DNA of 64,000 nt from Pseudalkalibacillus hwajinpoensis (GCF_039851965.1 NZ_CP156674.1:1116001-1180000), one strand, 5' to 3'. Positions 45,738 to 54,031 are shown, numbered from the stretch's first letter. The notes: generated by a model from the sequence alone, not told the origin. Numbers and translations: made by a program.

Positions 45738-45890
45738 ATAAAGTGAAACTTCCATCAGAGGGAGTTTTGCTTCATCCCCCTCTGATGGTTAGTTGAACCA
45801 ATCGGACCTTAAGGGGCAGTTGACCCCCACCTAAACGTCTAGATTGATTTACATTTTGAGGTGGGGGTTTTACTGCCCCTTAAGGCTGGG
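45738..45890. ncRNA. Highly structured intergenic element, two strong hairpins
   Basis: Hairpin 1 has 11 perfect pairs (CCATCAGAGGG 45752-45762 with CCCTCTGATGG 45778-45788). Hairpin 2 has 26-27-base arms (45807-45832 and 45859-45885) beginning CCTTAAGGGGCAGT and enclosing ACCCCCACCT, with only small internal mismatches and a 26-base loop. The linker is TTAGTTGAACCAATCGGA and the 3' flank is CTGGGATAAA. The layout suggests a folded RNA or the end of a mobile element. A smaller GAAGCAT/ATGCTTTTT stem precedes it at about 45707-45735. The strand is not determined. Confidence 0.5.
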
Positions 45891-45941
45891 ATAAAATTGA
45901 GACATGCAAAAAGTCGAAATTTACACTACCTTAACTTAAAG

Positions 45942-45974
45942 TATCTTGACTTCGAGATAAATATGCGTTATCTT
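45942..45974 (+). promoter_or_regulatory. yceI promoter with overlapping MhqR-like operator
   Basis: TTGACT (45946-45951) and TATCTT (45969-45974) are 17 bases apart. The imperfect palindrome TATCTTGACTTCGAGATA (45942-45959) covers the -35 box and resembles the Bacillus MhqR operator TATCTCGAATTCGAGATA. Confidence 0.6.
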
Positions 45975-46017
45975 TAATTCAGAACATAAAAGCACTTATC
46001 CTGAGGAGGAATTATCA

Positions 46018-46548
46018 ATGTCAACGTTAACACTAGATAAAGTTCACAGTAGCTTAGATTTTCAAATCAAACACATGATGGTTTCAAAAGCAAAAGGTGA
46101 GTTTAAGGAATTCGATGTCGACTTTAATGGTGATCTTGATAACCTAACTGCAGCTAATATTAAAGTAACAATCGCTGTTACTTCCATCGATACAGGTAAC
46201 GAAGACCGCGACGGTCACCTTCGTTCTGGCGACTTCTTTGAAGCTGAGGAATACCCGAACATGGTTTTCGAAAGCAAATCAATCACAAAGAAATCAGACG
46301 ACGAATATGAAGTAACTGGAGATTTCACTATTAAAGGCGTAACAAATGAAGAAACGTTTATCGTTGAATACAATGGTAAATCAAAGAGCCCACTTGACGG
46401 CAGCACAGTAGCTGGATTCGATGTTGCTGGTAAAGTAAATCGTGAAGCTTACGGCATGACATACAATGCTGCAATGGAAACTGGCGGATTCTTGCTTGGT
46501 AAAGATGTTAAATTTGAAGGGAACTTTGAGTTTGTAGTAGCTGAGTAA
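46018..46548 (+). CDS. yceI: YceI family polyisoprenoid-binding lipocalin-like protein
   Basis: The 176-residue protein begins TLDKVHSSLDFQIKHMMVSKAKG and contains IDTGNEDRDGHLRSGDFFEAEEYP and a C-terminal GFLLGKDVKFEGNFEFV, the YceI barrel. It binds isoprenoid or other lipids; the Bacillus role is unclear. No signal peptide is seen, so it is cytoplasmic. ATG 46018 follows GAGGAGGAATTATCA. The upstream MhqR-like operator suggests induction by quinones or electrophiles, by inference. A perfect terminator follows. Confidence 0.92.
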   Translation: MSTLTLDKVHSSLDFQIKHMMVSKAKGEFKEFDVDFNGDLDNLTAANIKVTIAVTSIDTGNEDRDGHLRSGDFFEAEEYPNMVFESKSITKKSDDEYEVTGDFTIKGVTNEETFIVEYNGKSKSPLDGSTVAGFDVAGKVNREAYGMTYNAAMETGGFLLGKDVKFEGNFEFVVAE

Positions 46549-46571
46549 ATCGCTTTATTGTATAGCTTTCA

Positions 46572-46614
46572 AAAAAGTTCCCCTTCTGGTTATGAACCAG
46601 AAGGGGAACTTTTT
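46572..46614. terminator. Bidirectional terminator after yceI
   Basis: AAAAAGTTCCCCTTCTGGTT and AACCAGAAGGGGAACTTTTT form a perfect stem around ATG, serving yceI and the convergent TRAP operon. Confidence 0.92.
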
Positions 46615-46648
46615 CAATTTGGAGTTAATCTCCCTTTACTGATTAATC

Positions 46649-47923
46649 TTATTTCATTAATAGGTTAGGTAGAAAAGTTACAATACCTGGTACCAACATA
46701 AATGTTAATAGTAAAACAAGTAATGTTAATAGAAACGGCATAACTTCTTTTGTAAATTCGAATATATTTGCTTTTGCTATTCCAGTTGCTACATACATAA
46801 TTACTCCTACTGGGGGAGTTATTGTTCCTATCATAACGTTGATGGCAAGAATCACACCATAATGTAACGGATCGATTCCAAACTGCATAAGAATAGGCAA
46901 TATAACCGGGGTAGTGATTATAATGATCGCCGTTCCATCTAGAAAGCATCCTAAAACTAACAGAATCGCCATTAGGAATAGTAAGATAATAGTTGGTGAT
47001 GTAGTAATTGATTGGAAGAAATCAAGTAATTGTTGTGGTCCCTGTTCAAAGGCCATATACCATGCGAACGGAGCTGAGGCCGCAATAATAATACCAACTG
47101 CAGCGGTCATTAATACAGCATCCAGGATCTTCCTTGGAAGTTCGGAGATTTTTAAATCCTTGTATACAAACAAACCAATAATTAAGGAATAGATAACAGC
47201 TATAACAGCTGATTCTGTAGCAGTGAAAAATCCTGTAAAGATTCCGACCAGGATAATAAGTGGCATTAACAATGCCCAAAAAGCATCTAGAAAAGCTTTA
47301 AATACAACAAGCAAACTGGCTCTTTGTCGCTTCTCATAGTTTCTTTTCTTTGCAATAAAATAAGAAATAATCATGAGAGATGAACTCATAATAATACCTG
47401 GTATTACGCCGCCCAGAAAAAGCTTTCCTATTGATACACCAGCGAAACTTCCAAATATAATCATAGGGATACTTGGCGGAATTATCGGCCCCACCGTTGC
47501 ACTTGCTGCCAGAATGGCAGAAGCAAATCCTTTTCCATAACCTCTCTTTACCATCGCTGGTATTAAAGCGGATCCAGTAGCAGCAGCATCTGCTACCCCG
47601 GAACCGGATACACCTGACATAAATACATTTGATACTACTGTTACATGAGCAAGACTACCTCTAATATGTCCAACTAGGGCTTCAGCAAATTGAATTAATC
47701 TCTTGGTTATTCCTCCGGCTTCCATTAAGGTACCTGCAAAAATGAATAATGGTATTGCTAATAGAGGAAAGGAATCCAATCCAAGTGATAAGCGTTGTGG
47801 CAAGACTTCTAATGGGATAGACCCTTGAAACAATAGTGAAATTAATGAAGCACCTACTAATGAAAATCCCACTGGAACTCCAATAAGTAAGAGAGTGAAT
47901 AGTGCCAAAATTAAAACTAACAT
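46649..47923 (-). CDS. dctM: TRAP transporter large membrane subunit (DctM)
   Basis: The 424-residue protein has about 12 membrane segments. DctM features include PLLAIPLFIFAGTLMEAGGITKRLI, HVTVVSNVFMSGVSGSGVADAAATGSALIPAM, and INVMIGTITPPVGVIMYV. It is the transport channel of a sodium-driven tripartite importer. Its start lies two bases after the small-subunit stop, so the two are coupled. The operon includes an RpiB-type isomerase, pointing to a sugar or sugar acid substrate. Confidence 0.94.
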   Translation of the reverse strand: MLVLILALFTLLLIGVPVGFSLVGASLISLLFQGSIPLEVLPQRLSLGLDSFPLLAIPLFIFAGTLMEAGGITKRLIQFAEALVGHIRGSLAHVTVVSNVFMSGVSGSGVADAAATGSALIPAMVKRGYGKGFASAILAASATVGPIIPPSIPMIIFGSFAGVSIGKLFLGGVIPGIIMSSSLMIISYFIAKKRNYEKRQRASLLVVFKAFLDAFWALLMPLIILVGIFTGFFTATESAVIAVIYSLIIGLFVYKDLKISELPRKILDAVLMTAAVGIIIAASAPFAWYMAFEQGPQQLLDFFQSITTSPTIILLFLMAILLVLGCFLDGTAIIIITTPVILPILMQFGIDPLHYGVILAINVMIGTITPPVGVIMYVATGIAKANIFEFTKEVMPFLLTLLVLLLTFMLVPGIVTFLPNLLMK

Positions 47924-47925
47924 AA

Positions 47926-48423
47926 TTATATATTCACTTCCCTTTTCTCTGAAGTTGGACCTCCATCATTTTTCCATGTAGCGATTAAATCAATTATTGT
48001 GTAGAACAGCATCAGGGTCCCAGATATCGGTATTGCTAAATAAACCAATCCTGTTGGTATCCCTAGACTTGTCGAAGGGACGCTCCACGTATCCTGGGTA
48101 ATAAGAACGCCATATCGGATTAGTACGATAAATATTCCCATTAATATTAACCCGATGATCGTTCTTAAATACTTCTGTCCTAATTCAGGAAGGACTGTTG
48201 ATAAAAATTCAATAGTTATATGCTGATTCCGTTTCAAGACTGCTGCCGATCCGATAAATACCACCCAAATAAATGAATAACGAGCGAGTTCATCAGTCCA
48301 AACAATTGAAAGGTTAAATAATCTGGCACATACACCTAGCATGACGGCACTGCACATGATTAAGAAAAATACGCATGCGGCTAACTCTTCTACGTTTTTT
48401 AGAAATCCCCTTAAAGTGTTCAA
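47926..48423 (-). CDS. dctQ: TRAP transporter small membrane subunit (DctQ)
   Basis: The 165-residue protein has four membrane segments and the DctQ core TDELARYSFIWVVFIGSAAVLKRNQHITIEF. The probable start is TTG 48423 after GAGGGGTAAGGT. It bridges the binding protein and DctM. Its gene lies 30 bases after the binding-protein gene. Confidence 0.93.
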   Translation of the reverse strand: MNTLRGFLKNVEELAACVFFLIMCSAVMLGVCARLFNLSIVWTDELARYSFIWVVFIGSAAVLKRNQHITIEFLSTVLPELGQKYLRTIIGLILMGIFIVLIRYGVLITQDTWSVPSTSLGIPTGLVYLAIPISGTLMLFYTIIDLIATWKNDGGPTSEKREVNI

Positions 48424-48453
48424 ACCTTACCCCTCTTTCTGTAACCAGTTAGA

Positions 48454-49494
48454 TCACTGGGATTCAATTATGTCGTTATAAAATTTTTCATCGATGGCAT
48501 CACCAAAAATTTGGTATAAGTCTTTAGTAGCTTCTTTAAATTCTTTCAAATCTGTGTTAATAACTTCCATTCCATTTTCTTTTAATATCTCTAGCTCTTC
48601 TTCATTTTGTTTCAATTGTAATTCAGACATATAGACACCAGCATCGAACATTGCTGTTTCAATAATTGATTTTTGATCCTCCGTCAAACCATCAAACCAT
48701 TTCTTATTAAGTACTGGTAATTCATTCTGCGTCATATGCCCCGTCAAATTTACATATTTTTGAACCTCATGAAAGTTATTTGTATAAATCTGGTTGATGG
48801 AGTTTTCTTGAGCTTCAATTGCTCCGGTTTTCAAAGAATAGTAAACTTCAGTAATGTTCATAGGGGTTACATTTGCACCCATAGCTTTGAAGGGTTCGGT
48901 ATGAGCAGCTGCATCTGGCGTTCTGATTTTCAATCCTTTCATATCTGCCAAGGTTTCAACTGGCTTCTCCTTTGTTGTCACATGTCGATCTCCAACCCAC
49001 CAAACCGCTTCTGAGAATAGTTTCAGCCCTTGTGCATCAGCTTCTTTTTCAATTTCTTTATAAGCATCGCTTTTGGCAAGCTCTTTCAATGTTTCATATT
49101 TCTCCTGTTCATCGGAACCTTCAATTACGTATGGAAGCGTGAGAACTGCTGCTTTTGGAACAAAGTTAGATAGTACAGCGGCCGAAGGAATAGTTATATC
49201 TACAGTTCCTAATTTCGTACTTTCTACTAAATCTTTTTCACTACCTAGTTGTCCACCTGGAATAACTTCCACCTCAATACTGCCATTGGATTTTTCCTCA
49301 ACGATGTCTTTAAATTTAACTGATCCTAAGTGAATAGCTGATTGATCATTTGTTACATGCGCTAGTTTAATAGTAAGTTTTTCGCCTTCATTGTTAGCGT
49401 TTGCATTTGTTTCAGTGGCATCATTCCCACAAGCAGTTAGAGCAAATAGAAGTGTGAATACCAACAACCATGTCTTGACATTACTAAATTTCAT
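48454..49494 (-). CDS. dctP: TRAP transporter substrate-binding lipoprotein (DctP)
   Basis: The 346-residue product has a signal peptide with lipobox LFALTAC (Cys22). The DctP fold shows LAHVTNDQSAIHLGSVKFKDIVEEKSNG, GGQLGSEKDLVESTKLGTVDITIPS, and the conserved arginine in GLKIRTPDAAAHTEPFKAMGANVTPMNITEVYYSLKTGAIEAQENS, which pairs with a substrate carboxylate. That residue suggests an organic or sugar acid. ATG 49494 follows GAGGGGGATTTTGT. Confidence 0.93.
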   Translation of the reverse strand: MKFSNVKTWLLVFTLLFALTACGNDATETNANANNEGEKLTIKLAHVTNDQSAIHLGSVKFKDIVEEKSNGSIEVEVIPGGQLGSEKDLVESTKLGTVDITIPSAAVLSNFVPKAAVLTLPYVIEGSDEQEKYETLKELAKSDAYKEIEKEADAQGLKLFSEAVWWVGDRHVTTKEKPVETLADMKGLKIRTPDAAAHTEPFKAMGANVTPMNITEVYYSLKTGAIEAQENSINQIYTNNFHEVQKYVNLTGHMTQNELPVLNKKWFDGLTEDQKSIIETAMFDAGVYMSELQLKQNEEELEILKENGMEVINTDLKEFKEATKDLYQIFGDAIDEKFYNDIIESQ

Positions 49495-49508
49495 ACAAAA
49501 TCCCCCTC

Positions 49509-49982
49509 TTATTGTTGATTGGTTAATAATTTCTTAGAGTACTTAACTTCCATATCGCCTAATTTTTTCACACGTCTTCTGAACTCTTCAGAAGTACTAA
49601 AAGTTGCTTTCAAGAACGATTCAATTAATTCTTCAACGATTTTGGGGCCAACGATTTGGGCACCAACGCACATCACATTAACATCGTCATGCTCTACACA
49701 TTGATGAGCAGAGTAAATATCGTGGCAAACAGAGGCACGGATACCAGGGATTTTATTTGCTGCTATGCTAGCTCCTACCCCTGTTCCACATACTAAAAAT
49801 GCTCGATCAGCCTTTCCTTCCAAAACGGATTCACATACCGTTTCAGTAATATCAGGAAAATCAATAGGATTCTCGTCATAACATCCATAATCCACTACCT
49901 CATGACCCAACTCTTTGATAACGCTTACAACTTTCTTTTTTAAAGGAAAGCCTGCGTGATCTCCTCCTACGGATATCTTCAT
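49509..49982 (-). CDS. RpiB/LacAB family sugar-phosphate isomerase
   Basis: The 157-residue protein starts MKISVGGDHAGFPLKKKVV with active-site H9 and has NPIDFPDITETVCESV and C65 in FLVCGTGVGASIAANK, the catalytic base position of RpiB. HQCVEHDDVNVMCVGAQIVGP carries the phosphate loop. Relatives isomerise ribose-5-phosphate, galactose-6-phosphate, or C4 and C5 sugar phosphates. Its place at the head of the TRAP operon suggests a substrate-specific catabolic isomerase and not the housekeeping RpiB. ATG 49982 follows AAGGGGGAATTAATAAC. A LacI-type site lies upstream. Confidence 0.88.
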   Translation of the reverse strand: MKISVGGDHAGFPLKKKVVSVIKELGHEVVDYGCYDENPIDFPDITETVCESVLEGKADRAFLVCGTGVGASIAANKIPGIRASVCHDIYSAHQCVEHDDVNVMCVGAQIVGPKIVEELIESFLKATFSTSEEFRRRVKKLGDMEVKYSKKLLTNQQ

Positions 49983-50017
49983 GTTATTAATTCCCCCTTA
50001 TGTGTTGTTTATGATCA

Positions 50018-50034
50018 GTAAATCGTTTAACTAG
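50018..50034. promoter_or_regulatory. LacI-type operator before the rpiB-like gene
   Basis: GTAAATCGTTTAACTAG shares the core AAWCGTTTAACTA with sites at 51068-51084 and 51211-51228. Confidence 0.65.
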
Positions 50035-50044
50035 ATGTAATTTC

Positions 50045-51049
50045 TTAGCATCCACACGATTTACGAACTACTAAGCTCGGTTCCAAATACATGATTTGTT
50101 GCTTATGATTCTCACTACGTATAGTTGAGAGCATAATATCAATTGCTTTTTTCCCCTGTTCATATGCAGGTTGTTTAACTGTTGTCAGAGGCGGGTCCAT
50201 AATATCTGCCCAGTCAGAATCATCATATCCAATTATTGCAATATCTTGCGGAACTGAATAGTTAACTTCTTTCAGATACTTATAGGCACCTAATGTCATA
50301 AAGTTATTTGAAATGAAGCATGCCTCAATATCTTTGTTATGAGAAAGGAGATCTTTCATCGCCTTATAACCACTCTCTATACTAAAATCGCCTTCCTGTA
50401 TATATGAATCAAGAATAGGTAAATGATAATCCTCCATTGCTCTTCTGTAACCTGTTAAACGATCTTTCCCAGTGCTAAGGGAAGAAGGACCAGTAATAAT
50501 ACCGATATTTTTATACCCGTGTTGGATTAAGTGTTCTGTTGCAATATTCGCACCCTTAATATTATTAGTCATAACAACTTTATGAGAAGGCGTATTGGGC
50601 GATCGATTCAGAAACACAATTGGAATATCCAAGTTATTAATGTTGTCGAAATACTCCTTATCAGTACCTGAAGATGAAATGATGACTCCTTCCACCCTTT
50701 TTCCTATTAAGATACCAAGAAACTCAATTTCTTTTTCTATACTTAATGCAGTATTACAAAGCAAAACATTATACCCATTTTTTGCTGTACCTTCTTCAAT
50801 CCCTTTAACAACATTAGAAAAGAAAGGGTTGGATATGTCTGATACAATTACGCCAATGAGACGTGATTCTTGAATTCGTAAGCTTTTTGCTAATGTATTT
50901 GCTTGATAATCCAGTTCATCTATTACTCTGAGCACTCGTTGCCGAACTTTTTCACTAACAAACTTAGTATTATTCACTACATTTGAGACAGTTGCAATAG
51001 AGACTTCAGCTTTCTTAGCAACTTCTTTAATCGTTACTTTTTTATTCAT
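50045..51049 (-). CDS. LacI family transcriptional regulator
   Basis: From ATG 51049 (AGAGGA nine bases upstream) the product has 334 residues. The helix-turn-helix reads TIKEVAKKAEVSIATVSNVVNNTKFVSEKVRQRV, with hinge ELDYQANTLAKSL, followed by the periplasmic-binding-like effector domain (IGVIVSDISNPFFSNVVKGI to VVRKSCGC). An ATG seven codons upstream lacks a ribosome binding site. Matching operators in front of it and in front of the isomerase gene imply autoregulation and control of the TRAP operon. Confidence 0.93.
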   Translation of the reverse strand: MNKKVTIKEVAKKAEVSIATVSNVVNNTKFVSEKVRQRVLRVIDELDYQANTLAKSLRIQESRLIGVIVSDISNPFFSNVVKGIEEGTAKNGYNVLLCNTALSIEKEIEFLGILIGKRVEGVIISSSGTDKEYFDNINNLDIPIVFLNRSPNTPSHKVVMTNNIKGANIATEHLIQHGYKNIGIITGPSSLSTGKDRLTGYRRAMEDYHLPILDSYIQEGDFSIESGYKAMKDLLSHNKDIEACFISNNFMTLGAYKYLKEVNYSVPQDIAIIGYDDSDWADIMDPPLTTVKQPAYEQGKKAIDIMLSTIRSENHKQQIMYLEPSLVVRKSCGC

Positions 51050-51067
51050 TTCATCATGTCCTCTATT

Positions 51068-51084
51068 CATTTAAACGTTTAACT
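51068..51084. promoter_or_regulatory. LacI-type operator at the regulator gene start
   Basis: TTAAACGTTTAA (51071-51082) is a perfect 12-base palindrome followed by CTAA. Autoregulation is likely. Confidence 0.7.
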
Positions 51085-51571
51085 AATTCCTCAAATAAAA
51101 TAGAAAAATGCTGTAATACCGAGCTTGAAAACGCTATTTTATGGAAATAATCTTAAATAATACAGGAAAACTACTATTTTTCCACCAATAACCCCGTAAA
51201 TCACCACCTCTATTTAATCGTTTAACTAACTATACATCTATTTATCTTTAATTTCAAGCTATTTTTTTGGATAATTTAAAACTGTACTTCACCCATTTTT
51301 CAAAACAATTTATCCTGCCTTATACAACTATGATCTGCAAATTCTGTCTTCTAATACTCCTTTATTATCTCTCTAAATAAAGTTTTACCATTTATTTATT
51401 TTACAACCATGGATTAGAACCTTATTTGAATTAACTCAATCAAATTATTACTCCGCTACCTATTTCATACCGATCCGCTTCTTATGAATCTATTGGTACA
51501 ACTATGCTAAACTTATGAGATATTGACTGTAGTTCATACAGATTAATTTCTTGATCAAAGGTGCTGTACAT
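51085..51571. other. AT-rich intergenic region
   Basis: It holds the promoter of the lacI gene and the operator at 51211-51228; nothing else is recognisable. Confidence 0.5.
51211..51228. promoter_or_regulatory. Second LacI-type operator upstream of regulator gene
   Basis: TTTAATCGTTTAACTAA is nearly identical to the other two sites and lies about 140 bases away, a spacing that permits looping. Confidence 0.6.
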
Positions 51572-51776
51572 ATGAAAAAAGTAATTTTAGTGCTTGACAG
51601 CCTTTGCTGTTGGTTTTCTATTTGATCTCGTTAATATTCCACCAAATAAACGGGGTCAGTCCCCCGGTGCGTTAAAGCACCGGGGGACTGACCCCGTAAT
51701 AAAAAAAGTTTGTATTAAACGTAATAAGGACTTATTCCTGGTTAAATACTATAAAAAGAAGGATGGTGTTAGGTAA
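51572..51776 (+). pseudogene. Fragment of a small exported or membrane protein, interrupted by a hairpin repeat
   Basis: ATG 51572 opens MKKVILVL, a signal-peptide-like n-region. One base too many near 51595 shifts the frame; the next frame continues TAFAVGFLFDLVNIPPNK. It then runs into the 46-base hairpin repeat 51651-51696. The parent protein is not identifiable. Confidence 0.4.
51651..51696. repeat. GGGGTCAG hairpin repeat, third copy
   Basis: Perfect 20-base arms CGGGGTCAGTCCCCCGGTGC and GCACCGGGGGACTGACCCCG with a six-base loop. It belongs to the same GGGGTCAG/CTGACCCC type as 40212-40250 and 41512-41545. It may terminate upstream transcription, followed by TAATAAAAAAAG. Confidence 0.8.
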
Positions 51777-52338
51777 TGAATCAACAAGAACACTTTGTTC
51801 ATATACTGTCTCTAAAGAAAGAGCTCGAAAAAACATATATCGAATATTGGCAGCAGTTCTCAAGTTTTAGCTCATGGCAGTTCTGGGTAGTGCTAGCAAT
51901 GTTACTGATTCCATTGATTGTATTGTATTTTAAAATAGATAGAAGAAAGATATTTCTACTAGGCTTTTTTGGTTATTCCATCCATGTACTAGCAGCTTAC
52001 ACAGATGCTCTAGGCATAAGAAAATCATGGTGGGACTACCCATACGTTGCACTCCCTCAGCTGCCCGGCAGTATCGGTATAGACGCTTCTCTTATTCCCG
52101 TTTATTTTATACTGTTATATCAATGGTGCTTAAACAAAGACAAAAGTATTGGTTATATGGAACACTTTCTGCTTTAGGTTTTACATTTATCTTAAAACCA
52201 ATTTTAGTTTGGCTAAATATCTTTCAGCTCTACACTAGCTGGTTTGTATTATTAGCAGCCTACTTATTTGTCGTATATGGAGCAAAGATTATTACGAATA
52301 TTTTTATACAAATGTCTGAGAAGTATCAGGATCATTGA
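51776..52338 (+). pseudogene. CBO0543-like membrane protein gene with one frameshift
   Basis: Frame 1 starts at ATG 51776 (MNQQEHFVHILSLKKELEKT) and encodes SSWQFWVVLAMLLIPLIVLY, WWDYPYVALPQLPGSIGIDA and FILLYQWC. Frame 2 continues KQRQKYWLYGTLSALGFTFI, LKPILVWLNIFQLYTSW and two further hydrophobic stretches to 52338. The join lies in the A-rich GCTTAAACAAAGACAAAAG near 52125-52145. Restored, it is a five- or six-helix protein of about 187 residues like the CBO0543 family of Bacillales, whose function is unknown. Confidence 0.65.
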
Positions 52339-52855
52339 AAGAAAAATCTCTAATCAATTCAACCATACGCCTGGGATCATCCATATGAATCGCATGTCCG
52401 GCTTGTTCAATAATAAACGTGTTTGCTATCTCGAGATAAAGCTGCTAGTTCTTTCTAACATAAGATCCATGCTTTCATCGATTCTATTGTATGATGAGGC
52501 TGTGTCCCACCGGTTAGAAAAACTAATAATGGAAGATCATTCTGAAACTCAGCAACACGTACTTGCTCAAGACTTTCTTCAAATTCTTCATGGGAACCTT
52601 CCTCTTTAAATCCTCGATAATAATCCTCACGCACATCATCTGTAAAAAGAGGAGCCATCACTTGATTATGATCTTCATGGCATGATTCCAGTAAAATCAC
52701 TCCTGCTACATCTTCAGGATATGTACTTGCGAACAACCGCACATTGATACCGCAAAAATAGTATCCAATTAGTATATAAGGCGGTTTGACATCTGGACGA
52801 TGAAGCAAAACATGAAGATTCCGGGTGGCCTGTTTGCTATGAGACAGTCTTTTAT
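52336..52855 (-). pseudogene. Alpha/beta hydrolase pseudogene
   Basis: A minus-strand frame reads ATRNLHVLLHRPDVKPPYIL, IGYYFCGINVRLFASTYPED, VAGVILLESCHEDHNQVM and stops after KAWILC. The continuation KELAALSRDSKHV is in the same register after a stop, then EQAGHAIHMDDPRRMVELIR in another frame. The nucleophile elbow, normally GHSFGG, is GYYFCG, so the catalytic serine is gone. The N-terminal third is missing. Several independent lesions make this a true pseudogene. It converges with the CBO0543-like gene. Confidence 0.8.
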
Positions 52856-52983
52856 CTTTCTCACTCTATCCCCCTGCAAATCGTATTGGTCTTTATGACC
52901 AACAGGGCTCTATAAGAAAGGTGTCATTCTCATTATTGCTTCCTAACCTTCATTTTAAAACTGGTTATAATATCATAAACAAA

Positions 52984-53036
52984 AAAACGGAGCAAGTTGT
53001 CAGCTGTTTCAAAGCAGCTGACAACTTGCCCCGCTT
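52984..53036. terminator. Strong hairpin between pseudogenes
   Basis: GCAAGTTGTCAGCTG and CAGCTGACAACTTGC form a perfect 15-pair stem with an eight-base loop, flanked by AAAAAAA on the left. Confidence 0.82.
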
Positions 53037-53200
53037 TCAAAATAATCATTGATCACATCAAGCTCTGAATAAGGTACTCTTTCATCCCCAATAATCTGGT
53101 ACCCAATACCCGTTAAGAGAACCAGGTCTCCAGGTTTCGCTAAATCAAAAGCGTGATGAATGGCTTCTTCTCGATGTAACCGGAATGAATATGAGAAGAA
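53030..53200 (-). pseudogene. Remnant of a Mur ligase (MurE-like), C-terminal end
   Basis: On the minus strand the frame reads LHREEAIHHAFDLAKPGDLV then LLTGIGYQIIGDERVPYSEL and DVINDYFE. This matches the end of UDP-MurNAc tripeptide synthetases (REEAIxxALxLAKPGDVVLLAGKGH...YQxIGxxKxPFDDRExV). About 55 codons remain, with a small deletion in the AGKGHE loop, and the frame runs into the terminator hairpin. The rest of the gene is absent. Confidence 0.72.
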
Positions 53201-53329
53201 GTTGGTTGTCTAAATGTTCCACTTTCAAATAATGGTTATTGATTATACATATATTCTACTTTAAATGTAAAAAATAGAGGAATAATATTCAACTCCATTA
53301 GTGAATCCTTGTAGGAAGTGACATATTCA

Positions 53330-54031
53330 ATGGAATTTTTCAGCAGCCAGGAATCGCTAACCATTGGCCAATGGGCGTTACGGGCACTGGTTGGCTTTTT
53401 CTTTTTAGTGTTTATCGCAAAGATTATGGGACAACGGTCAATTTCGCAATTACGGTTTATGGATTTTGTAATGGCCTTATTGATCGGAAACATAATGGCT
53501 CACCCTTTGTCTGATGAAGGATTGGGATTAGTGGGCTCGATGGTGACGATGAGTGTCTTAACCGCGCTTTATCTTCTTGGTGTATTTCTAACATTAAGGT
53601 GGAACCTCTTAAAAAGACTATTTGACCCACCTCCGATCACACTTGTTGATAAAGGAAAGATTCATTATCAAAACTTAAAGAAAGCCCGAATTACAGTGGA
53701 AAGTCTATTAACGGAACTTAGAAAAGAAAGTATTGAAGATATCCAAAAAGTCGCTATGGCATTATGGGAACCCGGTGGGACGATATCCATCTTTCTAGAG
53801 CCCAAGTACCAACCTCTTACCCCCTCGGATATGGGGATGGCTACAAAACCATTTGATCTCCCCCGCATGATCATTAAAGAAGGAAAGATCAATCAACATG
53901 AACTGGAGCTGCTTGGAAAAGATGTACAATGGCTCTACTATCAAGCAACATTGAAAAATGTTGCCCTTGAAGATATTCTTCTTGCTACAGTTGATCAAAA
54001 GGGAAATTTATATATCTGTTTATATCGTTGA
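53330..54031 (+). CDS. YetF/DUF421 family membrane protein
   Basis: The product has 233 residues from ATG 53330 (AAGTGA eight bases upstream); GTG 53318 is in frame but sits on the ribosome binding site. Two or three N-terminal helices include FFFLVFIAKIMGQRSISQLRFMDFVMALLIGNIMAHP, the DUF421 signature. The cytoplasmic part has two repeats (KARITVESLLTELRKESIEDIQKVAMALWEPGGTISIF and DVQWLYYQATLKNVALEDILLATVDQKG). Relatives include YetF, YkjA and YrbG; some are needed for spore germination or outgrowth membrane structure, most are unassigned. Confidence 0.9.
   Translation: MEFFSSQESLTIGQWALRALVGFFFLVFIAKIMGQRSISQLRFMDFVMALLIGNIMAHPLSDEGLGLVGSMVTMSVLTALYLLGVFLTLRWNLLKRLFDPPPITLVDKGKIHYQNLKKARITVESLLTELRKESIEDIQKVAMALWEPGGTISIFLEPKYQPLTPSDMGMATKPFDLPRMIIKEGKINQHELELLGKDVQWLYYQATLKNVALEDILLATVDQKGNLYICLYR

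Noticed and set aside
52047..52338. Separate plus-strand gene beginning MVGLPIRC
   Set aside because: Its useful part is the second half of the CBO0543-like gene in a shifted frame; the start codon lies within the first half.
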